Shown here piece by piece: positions 1 to 9,899 of a stretch of DNA of 20,171 nt. This stretch comes from Ophiostoma sp. CBS 140.51. Its lineage: Eukaryota > Ascomycota > Sordariomycetes > Ophiostomatales > Ophiostomataceae. The translations under genes and the position numbers were made by a program. The notes beneath the pieces were generated by a model. That model did not search any database, was not told where the DNA came from, and was given only the letters and a program-made list of their open reading frames with translations. The stretch covers positions 1 through 20,171 of the forward strand of contig JANSLP010000464.1 in the NCBI GenBank assembly GCA_029298735.1, read 5' to 3'. Numbering within the stretch: position 1 is the stretch's first letter; every line of letters begins with the position of its first letter.

Positions 1-936
1 TCGTGGACCGCGTACCCCTGTCACCAATGTAAACAAAAGTCCTCACGTACCCACAGAGGGCCCACTAAAAAAAGTCATATTTTCGTCCCTAAGGAGATAC
101 GCCATTGTTCTAGCGGCCTTCTAGCGATATGTCCTTCCATTTTAGACATAGCTTAGATGATAAATTTGCTGGAATCAAGATTGCCTTGACCGACATCTTT
201 CTGTCGATGGCACGCGACCAGGTATTCAATGCATGATGTCGAATACACAAGAGTGAGCGTAATTAGCCTATTAATGGCTTTTTTTTGCTCAAGGTTCAAT
301 GCCATGATGCGATAGCCAAATAGACATTAGACGCAATCGGCACACTCGACGTAGCCCTGCAATGCCAAGCGCTGTCAAAACTATCAGATAGCATTACTCA
401 ATCCGTTCACTGCTTATTTGTCGGAGATTACCAAAAAAAAAATAGGCTGAGCGGCTTTTCGTTAAAGATTCCAACTCAACGACCATCTTGGGATAGTTTA
501 ACCACCAGGCGAAAGCCGTGGCTATCCTATATGTCAGCGGTTTCATTGGACCGAGGGTCGCATCCATGGCGATAGCAGGGGACCGATCCCAAAGCTTCTT
601 TCAACCAGGTGTGGTAATGGCTACGCTAAACTCCCATTGGCGCAACATTAGACAGCGATAGCTGATAGGAGGTATTGCACAAGGATCTTGGAAGCTGAAC
701 GAAGCTAGAGTTGTTCAGACCACCGGATTGCCCGCGCAATTTATAATACCGAAAACATATCTTGCGTCGCGAAAATACTGTATCTACGTCGGCTGCAATA
801 TCGTAATTATGTTTACTGTAATTCGTGTTCACTATATATACTCGTCTGGCTGCTACTCTGTGAGTTAGATATATGTGGCAGAACTACGAGCAGCGGAGAA
901 TCTACACCACCACAATAGCCAACACATAGAGCCAGT
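1..936. other. Intergenic region upstream of the hydrolase gene
   Basis: No coding region could be supported here on either strand. The stretch has short A and T runs and many stops in all frames. A 68-codon frame on the minus strand (626-832) has no recognisable motif and runs through the likely promoter of the hydrolase gene, so it was not accepted. The right end is best read as the promoter and 5' leader of the gene starting at 937. Confidence 0.6.
833..840 (+). promoter_or_regulatory. Candidate TATA box of the alpha/beta hydrolase gene
   Basis: TATATATA lies about 97 bases before the ATG chosen at 937, a normal distance for a fungal core promoter with a short leader. It is supported only by sequence and position. 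Confidence 0.4.
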
Positions 937-2113
937 ATGCTTTCGACACGACTCCTACTCAATGGGCTTATGCTTCTAAACACCGCGGCTACGGGTGTTT
1001 GTACACGCTCTGGTCATCCGTATGTCACCTATTTTCAACGCGATCCTATATAAGCAGTTGCTGACATATACAAGAAAGCCATGCGTTCCAGACACGACAT
1101 ACAACTCTTCTGTTCTTCGTTGGGAGTGGTCTCCGAATCCTGGCGCCCTCAGCAACAGAGATGTCGGAAAGTATCTGCATGTGTCTTCGGGCGTTGATAT
1201 TTGGTATATAACCATGGGACCAGCGCACTCCAAGCACACCCCTGTGCTTATTCTGCACGGTGGAACTGGTAACTCAAACCAGATGTACAACCAAGCCAAC
1301 ATGTTGGCCGAGACTAGACTTGTGATTCTTCAAGAGTAAGTATGTCCAGAGTCGATCACGGTCAAATATAGGCTAACCGTCATATCTAGCACCCGAGGAC
1401 AAGGTCGTAGCCCTTATATAAACTTTACAGAGTTCCATTACGACGACATGGCGCGCGATGCCATTGAGCTGATTGACCACCTCAAGATCCCTCGCGTTTC
1501 TGTCCTCGGCTGGAGTGACGGTGCCATTACTGGTTTGGATCTCGCCATGAACTACACATCTCGCATTGACCGCGTATTTGCTCATGGTGCCAACAACCAG
1601 GCCGATATGAGCAATCCCGGAACAAACGACCCCATCATCAATTCCGACAGCGGAAGCTTCGATGCGGACCATGCCACCAATGGAACAACCTATTCGACCA
1701 AGGCCGCCGAGAAGCGAAAGCGTGACACCTGCAAATCCTACGACTGCGAGAGCCTGAGCCCCCTTCCCGGTCGCTGTGATGCCATGGCCGATGGTGTGTC
1801 ATAGTAAGTCTTCTTAGATCCCCCCCAGTCGAGAACAACGCTCACACAAACAAGCATGTGGGCCACGGAGCCAACATGGGGCCCCGAGGCTATGGCCAAG
1901 ATCAATTGCCCGGTCTGGATTGTTGACGGCGACCATGACACGGCTATCGAGAGAAATCAGCCGGACGCAATGGCAGCCTGGATCCCCTATGCTGGTCAAC
2001 TCATCCTCCCCCAGGTTGGACATCCTGCCCTCCTGGAAGACCCTACGTTCTTCAACTTTGCCGTCAAGTACTTCATGGACATGTCGTATGACGGTGTCTA
2101 TCCCATGTACTAG
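937..2113 (+). CDS. Secreted alpha/beta hydrolase (336 aa, 4 exons)
   Basis: Serine hydrolase of the alpha/beta fold; the substrate cannot be told from sequence. Proposed exons are 937-996, 1058-1335, 1390-1803 and 1855-2113, 1011 nt in total, with no internal stop. Introns 2 and 3 start GTAAGT; intron 2 has a CTAAC branch site. Intron 1 (GTTTGT donor, AAGCAG acceptor) is weaker, but it joins a hydrophobic start (MLSTRLLLNGLMLLNTAATG, a likely signal peptide) to the conserved frame. Seen in the protein: oxyanion-type HGG at residues 87-89, nucleophile elbow GWSDG with Ser155, acid Asp277 in VDGDHD, and catalytic His307 in VGHP. The triad is complete and the length is normal for the fold, so the gene looks functional. 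A start without the signal peptide, at an ATG inside proposed intron 1, is the main alternative. The 5' end is the least certain part. Confidence 0.85.
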
Positions 2114-2481
2114 ACTTGATGACATAAAGGCCTCGTCGGTGGGCGTTGAAATGCCTTACTACCACTCCATTTATAACATATATCTAGATTTAAGTGGAAG
2201 ACCATAAGAGTTTTCCCACATATCCTAGACGCAAAATCTACGTTATTGGGATTGATATATAAAATGTAAGGTAGGAAAAATTCCGAAAGTAAGCTTATAT
2301 ATCCAACTGTTTATTTACTTCAGTTGTACCCGGCGGGCGCGTTTTCATATGGTGGATCACTTGCCTATTTAGGCTTAGCGCAATGGATTGGGCGTGGCCG
2401 CTCGTCGTACTATGGGTACTCTGCTTACGTAATATCGATCTGTCGGCAGAGTGCGGGTCACTCGAAATATCATGTGACCTT

Positions 2482-2655
2482 CACGTGATGTACAAATTCA
2501 GGGGCTCCAGGGATAAAACGAGGCCTCTGTGGATTTAAACAGAATTCTACCATAGACGACGAATTTTACCATCAATTTTGGCCGTACTGCTATTCGACAC
2601 GATCCAGCTACATGACAAGTTTGGCGGGCCTTGTGCTGGACGCACACGTCACGTG
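2482..2655. promoter_or_regulatory. Two CACGTG E-box-type sites
   Basis: Palindromic CACGTG occurs at 2482-2487 and 2650-2655, both upstream of the gene at 2994. In fungi this hexamer is bound by bHLH factors such as Pho4- or Cbf1-type proteins. Two copies in 880 bases are suggestive, but a hexamer arises easily by chance, so function is inferred only. Confidence 0.3.
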
Positions 2656-2700
2656 CTGGGCACTAGCTCTATGGTCTGCCCCTGAGGCCTCGCTTGTCCT

Positions 2701-2732
2701 TCTCTCTCTCTCTCTCTCACTCTCTCTCTCTC
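2701..2732 (+). repeat. CT dinucleotide microsatellite / pyrimidine tract
   Basis: A nearly perfect (TC)n run of 32 bases with one interruption (CAC). CT-rich tracts are common near transcription starts of filamentous fungi, so this may be part of the core promoter of the gene beginning at 2994. As a simple repeat it is also likely to vary in length between strains. Confidence 0.85.
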
Positions 2733-2993
2733 GCCTCACTTGTCTTTTCCATAGTATTCATACACATCTCTCCCACAAACGACGCACCATACTTTCCTGA
2801 TTGATTCCGCAACCCCTCTATTTCGCATCTTCGGAGCCAATTTGTCGGCCGGCTGCGTCTTGTGGTTTTAACATGGGCATGGGCCGCTTTACATCCGGGC
2901 GCAAACACTGGAGCAAACTACTCAACTAGTCCACATCAGTACGGAGTTTTCATCGAGCCACCCTCAGCTCTACACCGGTTTCCAGACGAGGCC

Positions 2994-5677
2994 ATGTCCA
3001 GACAGACTGCAAACGCCATATCCCTCACCCTTGAGCCATATTGCATATTGTGCCGGCGGGACTTGCCACAATCGACCTGGAAGCATTGCATCGGTCGACC
3101 ATTGCGAACTGACGATAACGAAGAGTGGGAGCGTGACATCATCGGCTGTGCGTGGGCCCCTTTTCTACGTTCTTATCCCCCATTCAGGCGTGCTCTATTC
3201 ACTAATCACGTCTCGCAGTCTTTGATACAGCAGCAGACGATACGCGGTCGGGCATGCCCACGGCGCCCGTTCGCATCCACGTCTTCCGGGCCGACCTACG
3301 CACGAGCAAATGGCCTCCCGACGACCACAGACCCACGTGGATACTGAGGGATAGGAATAGGAATCCGGAGCATGGCGGGGCACAACCTCTCCATGTAATC
3401 ATCGCCAAACGACCCAGCCAGGATGCCACGCATGCCAACCCTCACCGTGCTCTGTTCTTTGTGCATGGATGTTGCTGGAAGGCGGTACGGCCGCCCGGTA
3501 TAGAACTGCCCTTTTCTCGCCTTTATCGGCTAGGTCAACAGACGCGGTCAATCATGCCACGTCCCTGTGGCGATGAGGAATACACACTGGCGCTCTCCAC
3601 GCTTTCGTCGCCGCGTGCGACCGAGTCCGCGACCGAGTTCGCTTCCAGCCTAGATGTCTTGCTCGCAGAGGCATCCAAGCTGCCGGGTGAACTCCGAGCA
3701 CAGGTGGCACGCGATGTGCACGGCGGCCTCGTTGCCTCTCTTCTCCGTGCGCGTGAGACGGCGTCGTTATTGCCATACTTGCTGCCACAGACAGACCCAG
3801 GCCGTTCCCCCACAACAGACCCGAACATCCACAAAGAACCCCTTCTCGACCTCCATCCACCCAACGCAGATGGTCGTGCAGGATTCCGAGGGCATCTTGT
3901 TGCTCGTTCCATCCGCGTGTTTGGCCACATGTACCTCCACAGAGTTGCGTTTCTGGAACGGCCCCAGATGCGGACACGGAAACGGAAGCGGAAACACAGC
4001 GGGACCCACACCGACCTAGATGGCACGAGCAACGGTCCTCCATGGGATGTGCGCATTCCTATTCGTGACGGAATCAGCATCACGGGCGCCATGATTTGGA
4101 TGGGGCCCCTCGGCGCCCAGGCTCTGACACTGCGGTACGAAGACTGGTCCACGTCGCCGTCGTTGGGTGGTGTCGGTCGCCCGGGCCCGCATCGCTGCGT
4201 GCAGACGCTACTTTTCGACTACACGACGTCGCAGCTTGTCGCGTGCCGAGATGAAATCAAGTTGCTGTGCATCCGCTCCGATGGCGTGGACGACACCCCC
4301 AACCTGCCCCATCATGAATGGCCGACACGGTCGCTCTGGAACACCGACGGTACGGAGGGGCCGCCTGTGTACGACGACCTCATGATCGCGGACACGGAGC
4401 GGTTTCCCGGCCGCCTGCTGCACCACCCAGGCCGTCGTCTCTGCCACTACCTGCCTCTGCAGCTCGTGGAGGGGGATGCTGTGGGCGCGTATACGACCGG
4501 CCTGACGGCATACTGTGCCCACGAAGGCATCGTCGGGATGACGGCGCATTTCGGCGGCGACGGGATCGCGTCCTCGGACCAGCAACGGCACATTGGCTGT
4601 CGCTGTGGCGTGCCGATGCATTTCCCACTTACACAAGGCGAACGGATCGTCTTTGTCGCCCTGCAGGCGACCGAAACGCGTGGCCATCGCGTCGACTACG
4701 GGCCGGCGCTTGTTGTATGTTGCGTCCTTTTTCAAACCTGCCCCCGTTTTTTATAAACCGTGTACTGCACATGTCTTACTAATACGTGCATAGGTGGCGA
4801 CCAACATGGGACGTCAAACCTTGTTTGGTCGCATCTACGAGTCGTTTACGTTAAGCAGTACCTCGGTCGTGCTGACGGAGAACAGAAAGAATAGAAAGAA
4901 GAAAGCAGTTCAGGGTCTGTTTACCGACCGTTTGACGGCCGACGGCTGTTGCTGGAAGAGCATTGGCGTGCAGATCGATCGGTATGAGTGGGACGCCGGG
5001 TCCGTGCCGCAAGTACCCGTTGTGGCCACGTTTCTGTATCCGCCGCCGCCCCTGCATTTGGACGCACGGTTCCATACAGGATCCGCCTTTTTCAGTTCGG
5101 CCGATCTTGTTTCGGCCAGTCAGGCTGGCATCGGCATCACGCGGCTCCAGGTCCGCCGGCAGGGACCACGTTGTGTCGGTCTGTGCATGTACTTCGACAA
5201 CGGCCGCGTCGCGATTTTGGGTCGCTGGACACCGACAGCCGTGGCCGCGGATGCGAAGAGCAAAAGCAGATGCAAAAGCAAAAGCGATTCGGATGCCACA
5301 ACAACCATCACAGACCTTAGCAACAACGCCTCGTCGTATTCCGCCATCACGTTCCAGTTTACACCCGATGGTGGGTACGTATCCGACATTGTCCTTGGCA
5401 GCAACGCCGTCGGGCCCTTTGACGTGACATTTTCCCGTCAAGAGCTAAAAGTGAGTACATGATGGTGGGGGGGAATGGTTGTTTTTTTAACCCTTGTTTA
5501 ATGTCTTTTATTCAAGCTAATGTTATACAGTATATTGTGTGGTGGTTTACAGAGACGAGCGACCTAGTTCACGCCTGGCAGCCGACGTACATCCGTGTCA
5601 CCTTTCCTGACCCTCGGGGCAACAGCTTTCGCCAGCGGCCCGTATTGAGTATCGACTCGAATCATTTAGATGATTAA
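2994..5677 (+). CDS. Large fungal protein with CxxC start and F-box-like segment (817 aa, 4 exons)
   Basis: Proposed exons are 2994-3147, 3219-4714, 4794-5450 and 5531-5677, 2454 nt in total, all in phase. Introns have donors GTGCGT, GTATGT and GTGAGT, with CTAAT-type branch sites before each acceptor. Near the N-terminus lies YCILCRR (CxxC). Around residues 206-235 is LPGELRAQVARDVHGGLVAS, which resembles a weak F-box helix. Basic low-complexity patches occur (RTRKRKRK; a KSKSRCKSKS stretch in exon 3). The C-terminal third contains ITRLQV, then GLCMYFDNGRVAILGRW, and ends with YIVWWFTE. This order resembles, from memory, fungal F-box-associated proteins of the DUF7600 kind; that assignment is an inference. 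If right, it could be a substrate adaptor of an SCF ubiquitin ligase, but no catalytic motif is visible. Antisense open frames in this GC-rich gene are shadows. Confidence 0.7.
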
Positions 5678-5755
5678 TACGAAATCAACATTTAAGCAGC
5701 CTATGTCAAACAGAACGAACCACATGGCTCCGCCAAGCTCGGTGAGAAATTAACA

Positions 5756-6861
5756 CTAGACATCCAGGGAATTGACCTGCTTCCCCTTTCTGTCAACATC
5801 CAATGTCCATGTCCAGTAGCATCGGCCAGTCGCCTTGCCAATATAGATCCAGCAATACTGGTCACCATTGTCTGTGCTGCATATGACCTGCTCCAGCTCC
5901 CTTCCTTTCTTGTCCATGATGTTACCTCTCTTAGGCTTGAGCCGGAACACTGTGTCTGCGATTGCTCTTCCAGACCTGAGCACCGACACGTCAACGTAAT
6001 TATCCTGCGTGAACTGATTCTGTTCTTTCGATGTTGCGCGTCGGACCGTGCGTGCTGTGCTAGTAAAACTACTCGCATCGAGTTCCGCTAGTTGCGCGTC
6101 GGCCTGGGCTGGAAAGAAACCAACGCCCGTTGAGATTGGGTCCGGCCCTGGGTACGCTGCGCTCACCGATGCGTAATCGTAATCGGCAGGCGTCTCCACT
6201 GCGCCGGATACGCTGTCATCGCTAAAGTTGGGTACGACGCGTCCAATGTCGCTGTGTTGCATGTCGAGTGGTAGGGCTCCGTCAAGGGGCACGTTCGCCA
6301 TGAAGCCAAATGCCTCATGAGAGCGCCCCGGTTGGCATCTTCACCGACGTCGAGGTATTGCGCGTACGAAGATCCGGCGCCGCTCCAAAACGGCCGAAGA
6401 AAGTCGTCACCGCGCTGGAGCGACCAGCACCGCACGGAAGCACCGACGAGAGTACAGGCGTAGATAAGATTAATGTCGCTGTTTGCGGCCAGGTGGTCGG
6501 CACAGTAGCCGAGTGCTTGCCTTTCCATATCTTGGATCTTAGCGTGTGTCTTGTTTCGCGCGCGCTTGGCCTCGGCAAAGCAGAAGATCCTGTGCTGAAA
6601 ATTGCCATCAACGTATTTGATGGCGATGTCGCAAGCCTTCTCGCTGCCCTTCTTCGAAGCAGGAGTCACTTGCGAGTTGACGAAATATTCGTCACCGGGA
6701 AACAACACTCGGTTGAAGAGATTCTCGAAAAGGTGAACTGTGGCGTGTTCCTTTGGATCGATCTCGTTCCCATTGTTGTCTACCGACAACTTTGCATCGC
6801 GATACGGCATCTCCAGCTGCTTGTCGACAATAATGCCATGTTCGGTCCACGTGTTGGCCAT
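5756..6861 (-). pseudogene. PD-(D/E)XK nuclease-like gene, broken by a one-base frameshift
   Basis: Start chosen at the ATG at 6861 (MANTWTEHG); an upstream in-frame ATG at 7005 adds residues with no family look. The first frame gives a nuclease-like core: Glu46 in the helix HATVHLFENLF, Asp78 in CDIAIKY, then Glu97-Ala-Lys99 (FAEAKR) and Gln115 in RQALGYC. A D, ExK and Q in this order match PD-(D/E)XK folds. From memory, fungal genomes carry many uncharacterised proteins with this EAKR layout. Family similarity then moves to another frame (GRSHEAFGFMAN...) that runs to a stop at 5756 and ends with a CWIYIGK...YWTWTLD segment. The change falls at a run of four C (6326-6329, codons 178-179); one base too few there explains it. 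It may be a real null allele or an assembly error. Function of the family is unknown; a DNA or RNA nuclease is an inference. Confidence 0.6.
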
Positions 6862-7345
6862 AGTGAAAGCTTGAGAAAGCGAGCAATGTTCGAGGGCATG
6901 TATTGCAGCGTAATGGAGTCGTTCTGTCGTGGGTGTGGTGATAGGCAAGGCTGAGGAACAAATGAGGAACAAATCGAAGTTGTCTACGTTGTTCATACAA
7001 AACAAAAGGCCCAGGCGGTCACGTTTGTAGTCACTGTCGTCTAATCCTCATCGACTGCAAACAACGTTGGGCATCAATCAGCAAGGTCAGTCTTGGTTTT
7101 GGCCCCCACGGTTGCCTAATTGTGTGTTCGATATGCAGCCGTGGTGCTGCTCTGTCCAGCAAGTAAGCGGGCACGTGCACCGCTGCTACATCTTGTTCTG
7201 GTTCATCAGCACTTGATTATATGTCTTTGCATTATTGAGCAATTTTAGCAGCGGGGCTTTCTGAACGATGTCCCATTCTCACAGAAATATATATTATTCG
7301 CAACACTATTAGAGTGTAATTATAAGTATGGCAATGTGTATCTAT
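6862..7345. other. Intergenic region between two minus-strand genes
   Basis: About 480 bases between the start of the nuclease-like gene and the broken 3' end of the OrsD-like pseudogene. No coding region, RNA gene or clear repeat is seen. It presumably contains the promoter of the nuclease-like gene. The last part (about 7240-7345) is AT-rich. Confidence 0.5.
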
Positions 7346-9085
7346 CTATCGTCTGTCGTTTATCATGAGCGCCGGAAGGCGCCGAAAGGCCCCCATACTA
7401 ATAGGCGGAGCATCCCCGCACGACACAGACTGGCCGTCGTCGCTCCACTGTAATAGAAAGGCCGGTGTGTTGGATGCCGCCACGGCTCGGCTAAAGGCCC
7501 GGAGACTGAAAAACTCGTCGAAGGTCGACTGGGACGATGTACTTCTGCCGTACGGCTTGTAGCCGGTCGAGCGGGTTTGTGCGCGGTCGGCGGCGAATGT
7601 CGAGCAGCGGGTATGCTCTAGCTGGGATGGCGTATTCAAGGAACAAAAGGCGCTGGACGTAGATCAGTGCGGCCAGGTGCGTTGTGTACGAGCGGGTTGG
7701 GAGAAAACTGCGACAGTCGTTTGTGAAGCCGAGGATGCTGCTGTAGTAGACCAGTAACGTCGAGGCCGGCCGGCCGTCGGTCATGGTCTCTGTGTAAAAG
7801 AGTATAAGTAAACCAAAGAGCCGTTCGAGTAGCTCGGCCACTAATGACTGCTCTATCGGCTAATCGAGAACAATCGTGTCTTGTTCGGTAGTCTCTCCGT
7901 CTTTGTCGCCGTCGCCGTCGTCCTCCCCCTCCTCCTCGCCGTCTTCGTCCTCCTCGTCGTCGCTATCCAAGTCCGTACTATCGTCGTCGCCGTCGTTGTC
8001 CATCCTGTTCTGGCTCGCGTTGGACCCGGCCTGCCAGAAGCTGCGCGCTATCACATCCTCCTGCGCCCACACCTCATGCTCCCAAATCGTTGCCAGGGCT
8101 TCAAGCTGCGCCTTTTTGAACCGGATCCCTGCTGCGTGCCGGCGGACATCTGCGGGCAGGCGGTAGGTGCGGAACACCATCGCCACGAAGCGCTTGAGCA
8201 GCGCAATGTATTTCGCCCTGCTCGATGCGTGCGCCATAAACCGAAACGGCTTTAGAGAGCACCCGGTCGGCCTGATGCTGTACAGCCAGCAGAGCATGCT
8301 CCTGCCCGCTGTCCGGGCTGTCTGCTCGCATCGGTCCATAACCTGGTCCACGGCGGCCGCGAGGGCGGCGATCTTCACCTCGTCCGCCGCCGCGTAAAGA
8401 AGGTTGTCGCAGCCAGAGAGTGGCTTGTGAACGGACCGATATGTCTTTTCCCAGTCGGTCCGCTCCACGGCCGAAGATCGGTGAATGCAGGCGCTCTGTT
8501 ACCTGTCTCCACGTCGCCGCCCTGCTCAGCCTGTGCCTTGGTTCGGGTGGCTTCGCGCTCGAACACACCTTGCAGGTGGGCCAAGGCCGGCTCGCCGCCC
8601 ATCAACCGTATAGCTCGGCCACCCCGCTCGACAATCCAATACCGCCCTTGTGCCGGGCTTTTCGTCCAGGCCTAGAGATGTATAGGGTCGTATATGGCCC
8701 CTACGCCCACGCGTAGATGGATCCGTGTTTATTCGTGGGCGTCGGATATGTGGCGAGACATGGTCTGCTTACTGATTATACGAAGATCGTAGAACTTGCA
8801 TAAAAATCCGTCGTATAGGAGGAGGTCGGGATCGTAGTGAGACCCATCTTACCATAAGGGCGCCTCGGTAGGATCTTATAGTGTACGATAATAGGCTCGT
8901 AGGTAGTCAGTGATTTAGCGCCGTATATCTGGCGGGATTCTGTGCTTTTCTCGGAGATGCCTGACTATCTGGGGCAGCTTGTCGGTCAGGGTAAAGCGAC
9001 AGGCTTCATAGGAGCAAATAAGAAGATCCGCATCCGCGTCCACACGCAGCTAAAAGCGGGTTAAGAGCGTCTCGTCATCGGCCAT
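7346..9085 (-). pseudogene. OrsD-like zinc-finger protein remnant, partly RIP-mutated, lacking a helicase domain
   Basis: Read from an ATG at 9085 (MADDETLL), the frame gives a C2H2-like finger at 9016-8942 (Cys-x4-Cys, then HLREKH). A second finger-like stretch follows (LLLYDGFLCKF ... MSRHISDAHE), then a long conserved region with RFMAHASSRAKYIALLKRF, an acidic Asp/Glu tract (about 7990-7870), LVYYSSILGF, SYTTHLAALIYVQRLLFLEY and FLLQWSDDGQSVS. This is the layout of fungal OrsD (DUF3505-type) proteins, many of which continue into a RecQ-like helicase. Stops occur where Gln is expected (for example 9052-9050 and 8917-8915), consistent with CAR to TAR change. One more such stop falls at 7862-7860, after the acidic tract. 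Two frame changes are needed, near 8475 and near 7530. The similarity ends at about 7346 and no helicase follows, so the 3' half is missing. The protein cannot be made as it stands. Confidence 0.75.
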
Positions 9086-9899
9086 CGTCACTGTGGAATC
9101 GACTGCCAGAGGACAAAAGCGTGAGAATGTTCGTTGTGGTCACGTTCACGGACGAGACAAAAGATACGATGCCGGGGTGGGCTTTTAACGCGTTTTTGCA
9201 ACGCGCTGTCTAGCAAGGAAGAAAAGCTTAGACCAGCAGATGAAGTAGGGGTTGGCGAGCTGACAGGGGTGGCACAGGCCAAGAAATTGCGCGTCGCACT
9301 ACAAGAAAGCGTCGCAATACACCTGGGTGTTTGTACCTAGTTTTATAAGTAACAAAAAGTTGGCTTCGTATCGAGTCTCGTCGTCCGTCTACTTTCACCT
9401 TACGGCCCAACTAATTACTAACTAAATCTTAAAGGTTTCGTATAAGTCCAAATAGTCCCGAGCCTTCGGAGCAAAGATTTTTATTTTAATATTATAAAAG
9501 GCACCGTAGAGTATCGCTACGGAGCGTCAAAGAGTCGAATTATCTTATATAACGAAAGAATAAAGATATAGAAGAAAGGATAGAAGAAGAAGAAGCTTGC
9601 CCTCGTGCAAAGTCCATTATTCCTGACGCAGTCGCTTAAGCACGGACCACGGCATCAATATTATCTCATCCCGATACCCTGCGCCGGCGTACTTGACTAA
9701 TCGTGGAGGGCCCATCAGGGCCCTGATCAGCAGGCGGACTATGGCTTCGGCCTATGCCAAGCCAACCCCCGGGCCCTTGGCCCGTTACATTCGCGGTTTT
9801 TTGGTGTTTGTTGAAAAAAGAAAAAAGCGAGTGGTCGAGAAGGGGGGGTGATCGAAAAGTAGGGCGGGTCACTTACTTGCCCACATGTGTGCCCTTCAG
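9086..9899. other. Intergenic region with an AT-rich, RIP-like stretch
   Basis: No gene is supported. A plus-strand frame at 9134-9340 has no recognisable domain. About 9410-9600 is rich in TA and poor in CA/TG, like a short RIP-mutated remnant. It contains a small perfect inverted repeat, CCGTAG (9504-9509) and CTACGG (9517-9522). From 9680 to 9790 there are GC-rich palindromic pieces built on GGGCCC. The last part is the 3' flank of the ATPase gene. Confidence 0.5.

Larger units (their letters stand above)
2114..2993. other. Intergenic region between the hydrolase and the large F-box-like protein
   Basis: About 880 bases without a supported gene. It should contain the 3' end of the hydrolase transcript and the promoter of the next gene. 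It holds two CACGTG sites and a pyrimidine (CT) tract, listed separately. The reading frame of the next gene stays open upstream of its ATG at 2994 but has no earlier ATG, which supports that start. Confidence 0.6.

Noticed and set aside
995..1339. Hydrolase start within the first intron region
   Set aside because: The open frame begins with GTG, not ATG. The spliced model from 937 gives a signal peptide and keeps phase, so it was preferred, with some doubt.
3535..4735. Long minus-strand open frames (205 and 175 codons) opposite the large gene
   Set aside because: They are Arg/Pro-rich mirror frames in a GC-rich coding region, have no domain, and lie opposite a spliced gene with consistent phases.
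6310..6954. 214-codon plus-strand open frame
   Set aside because: It is antisense to the nuclease-like gene, whose EAK core and codon pattern are on the minus strand.
7876..8255. Plus-strand Ser- or Val-rich open frames
   Set aside because: They are the antisense of the Asp/Glu tract of the OrsD-like remnant.
9134..9340. Small plus-strand open frame
   Set aside because: No motif and no upstream signal; it sits between a pseudogene and a RIP-like stretch.
9504..9522. Hairpin CCGTAG / CTACGG as a terminator or small RNA
   Set aside because: A single 6-bp stem in an AT-rich fungal intergenic stretch has no supporting context.
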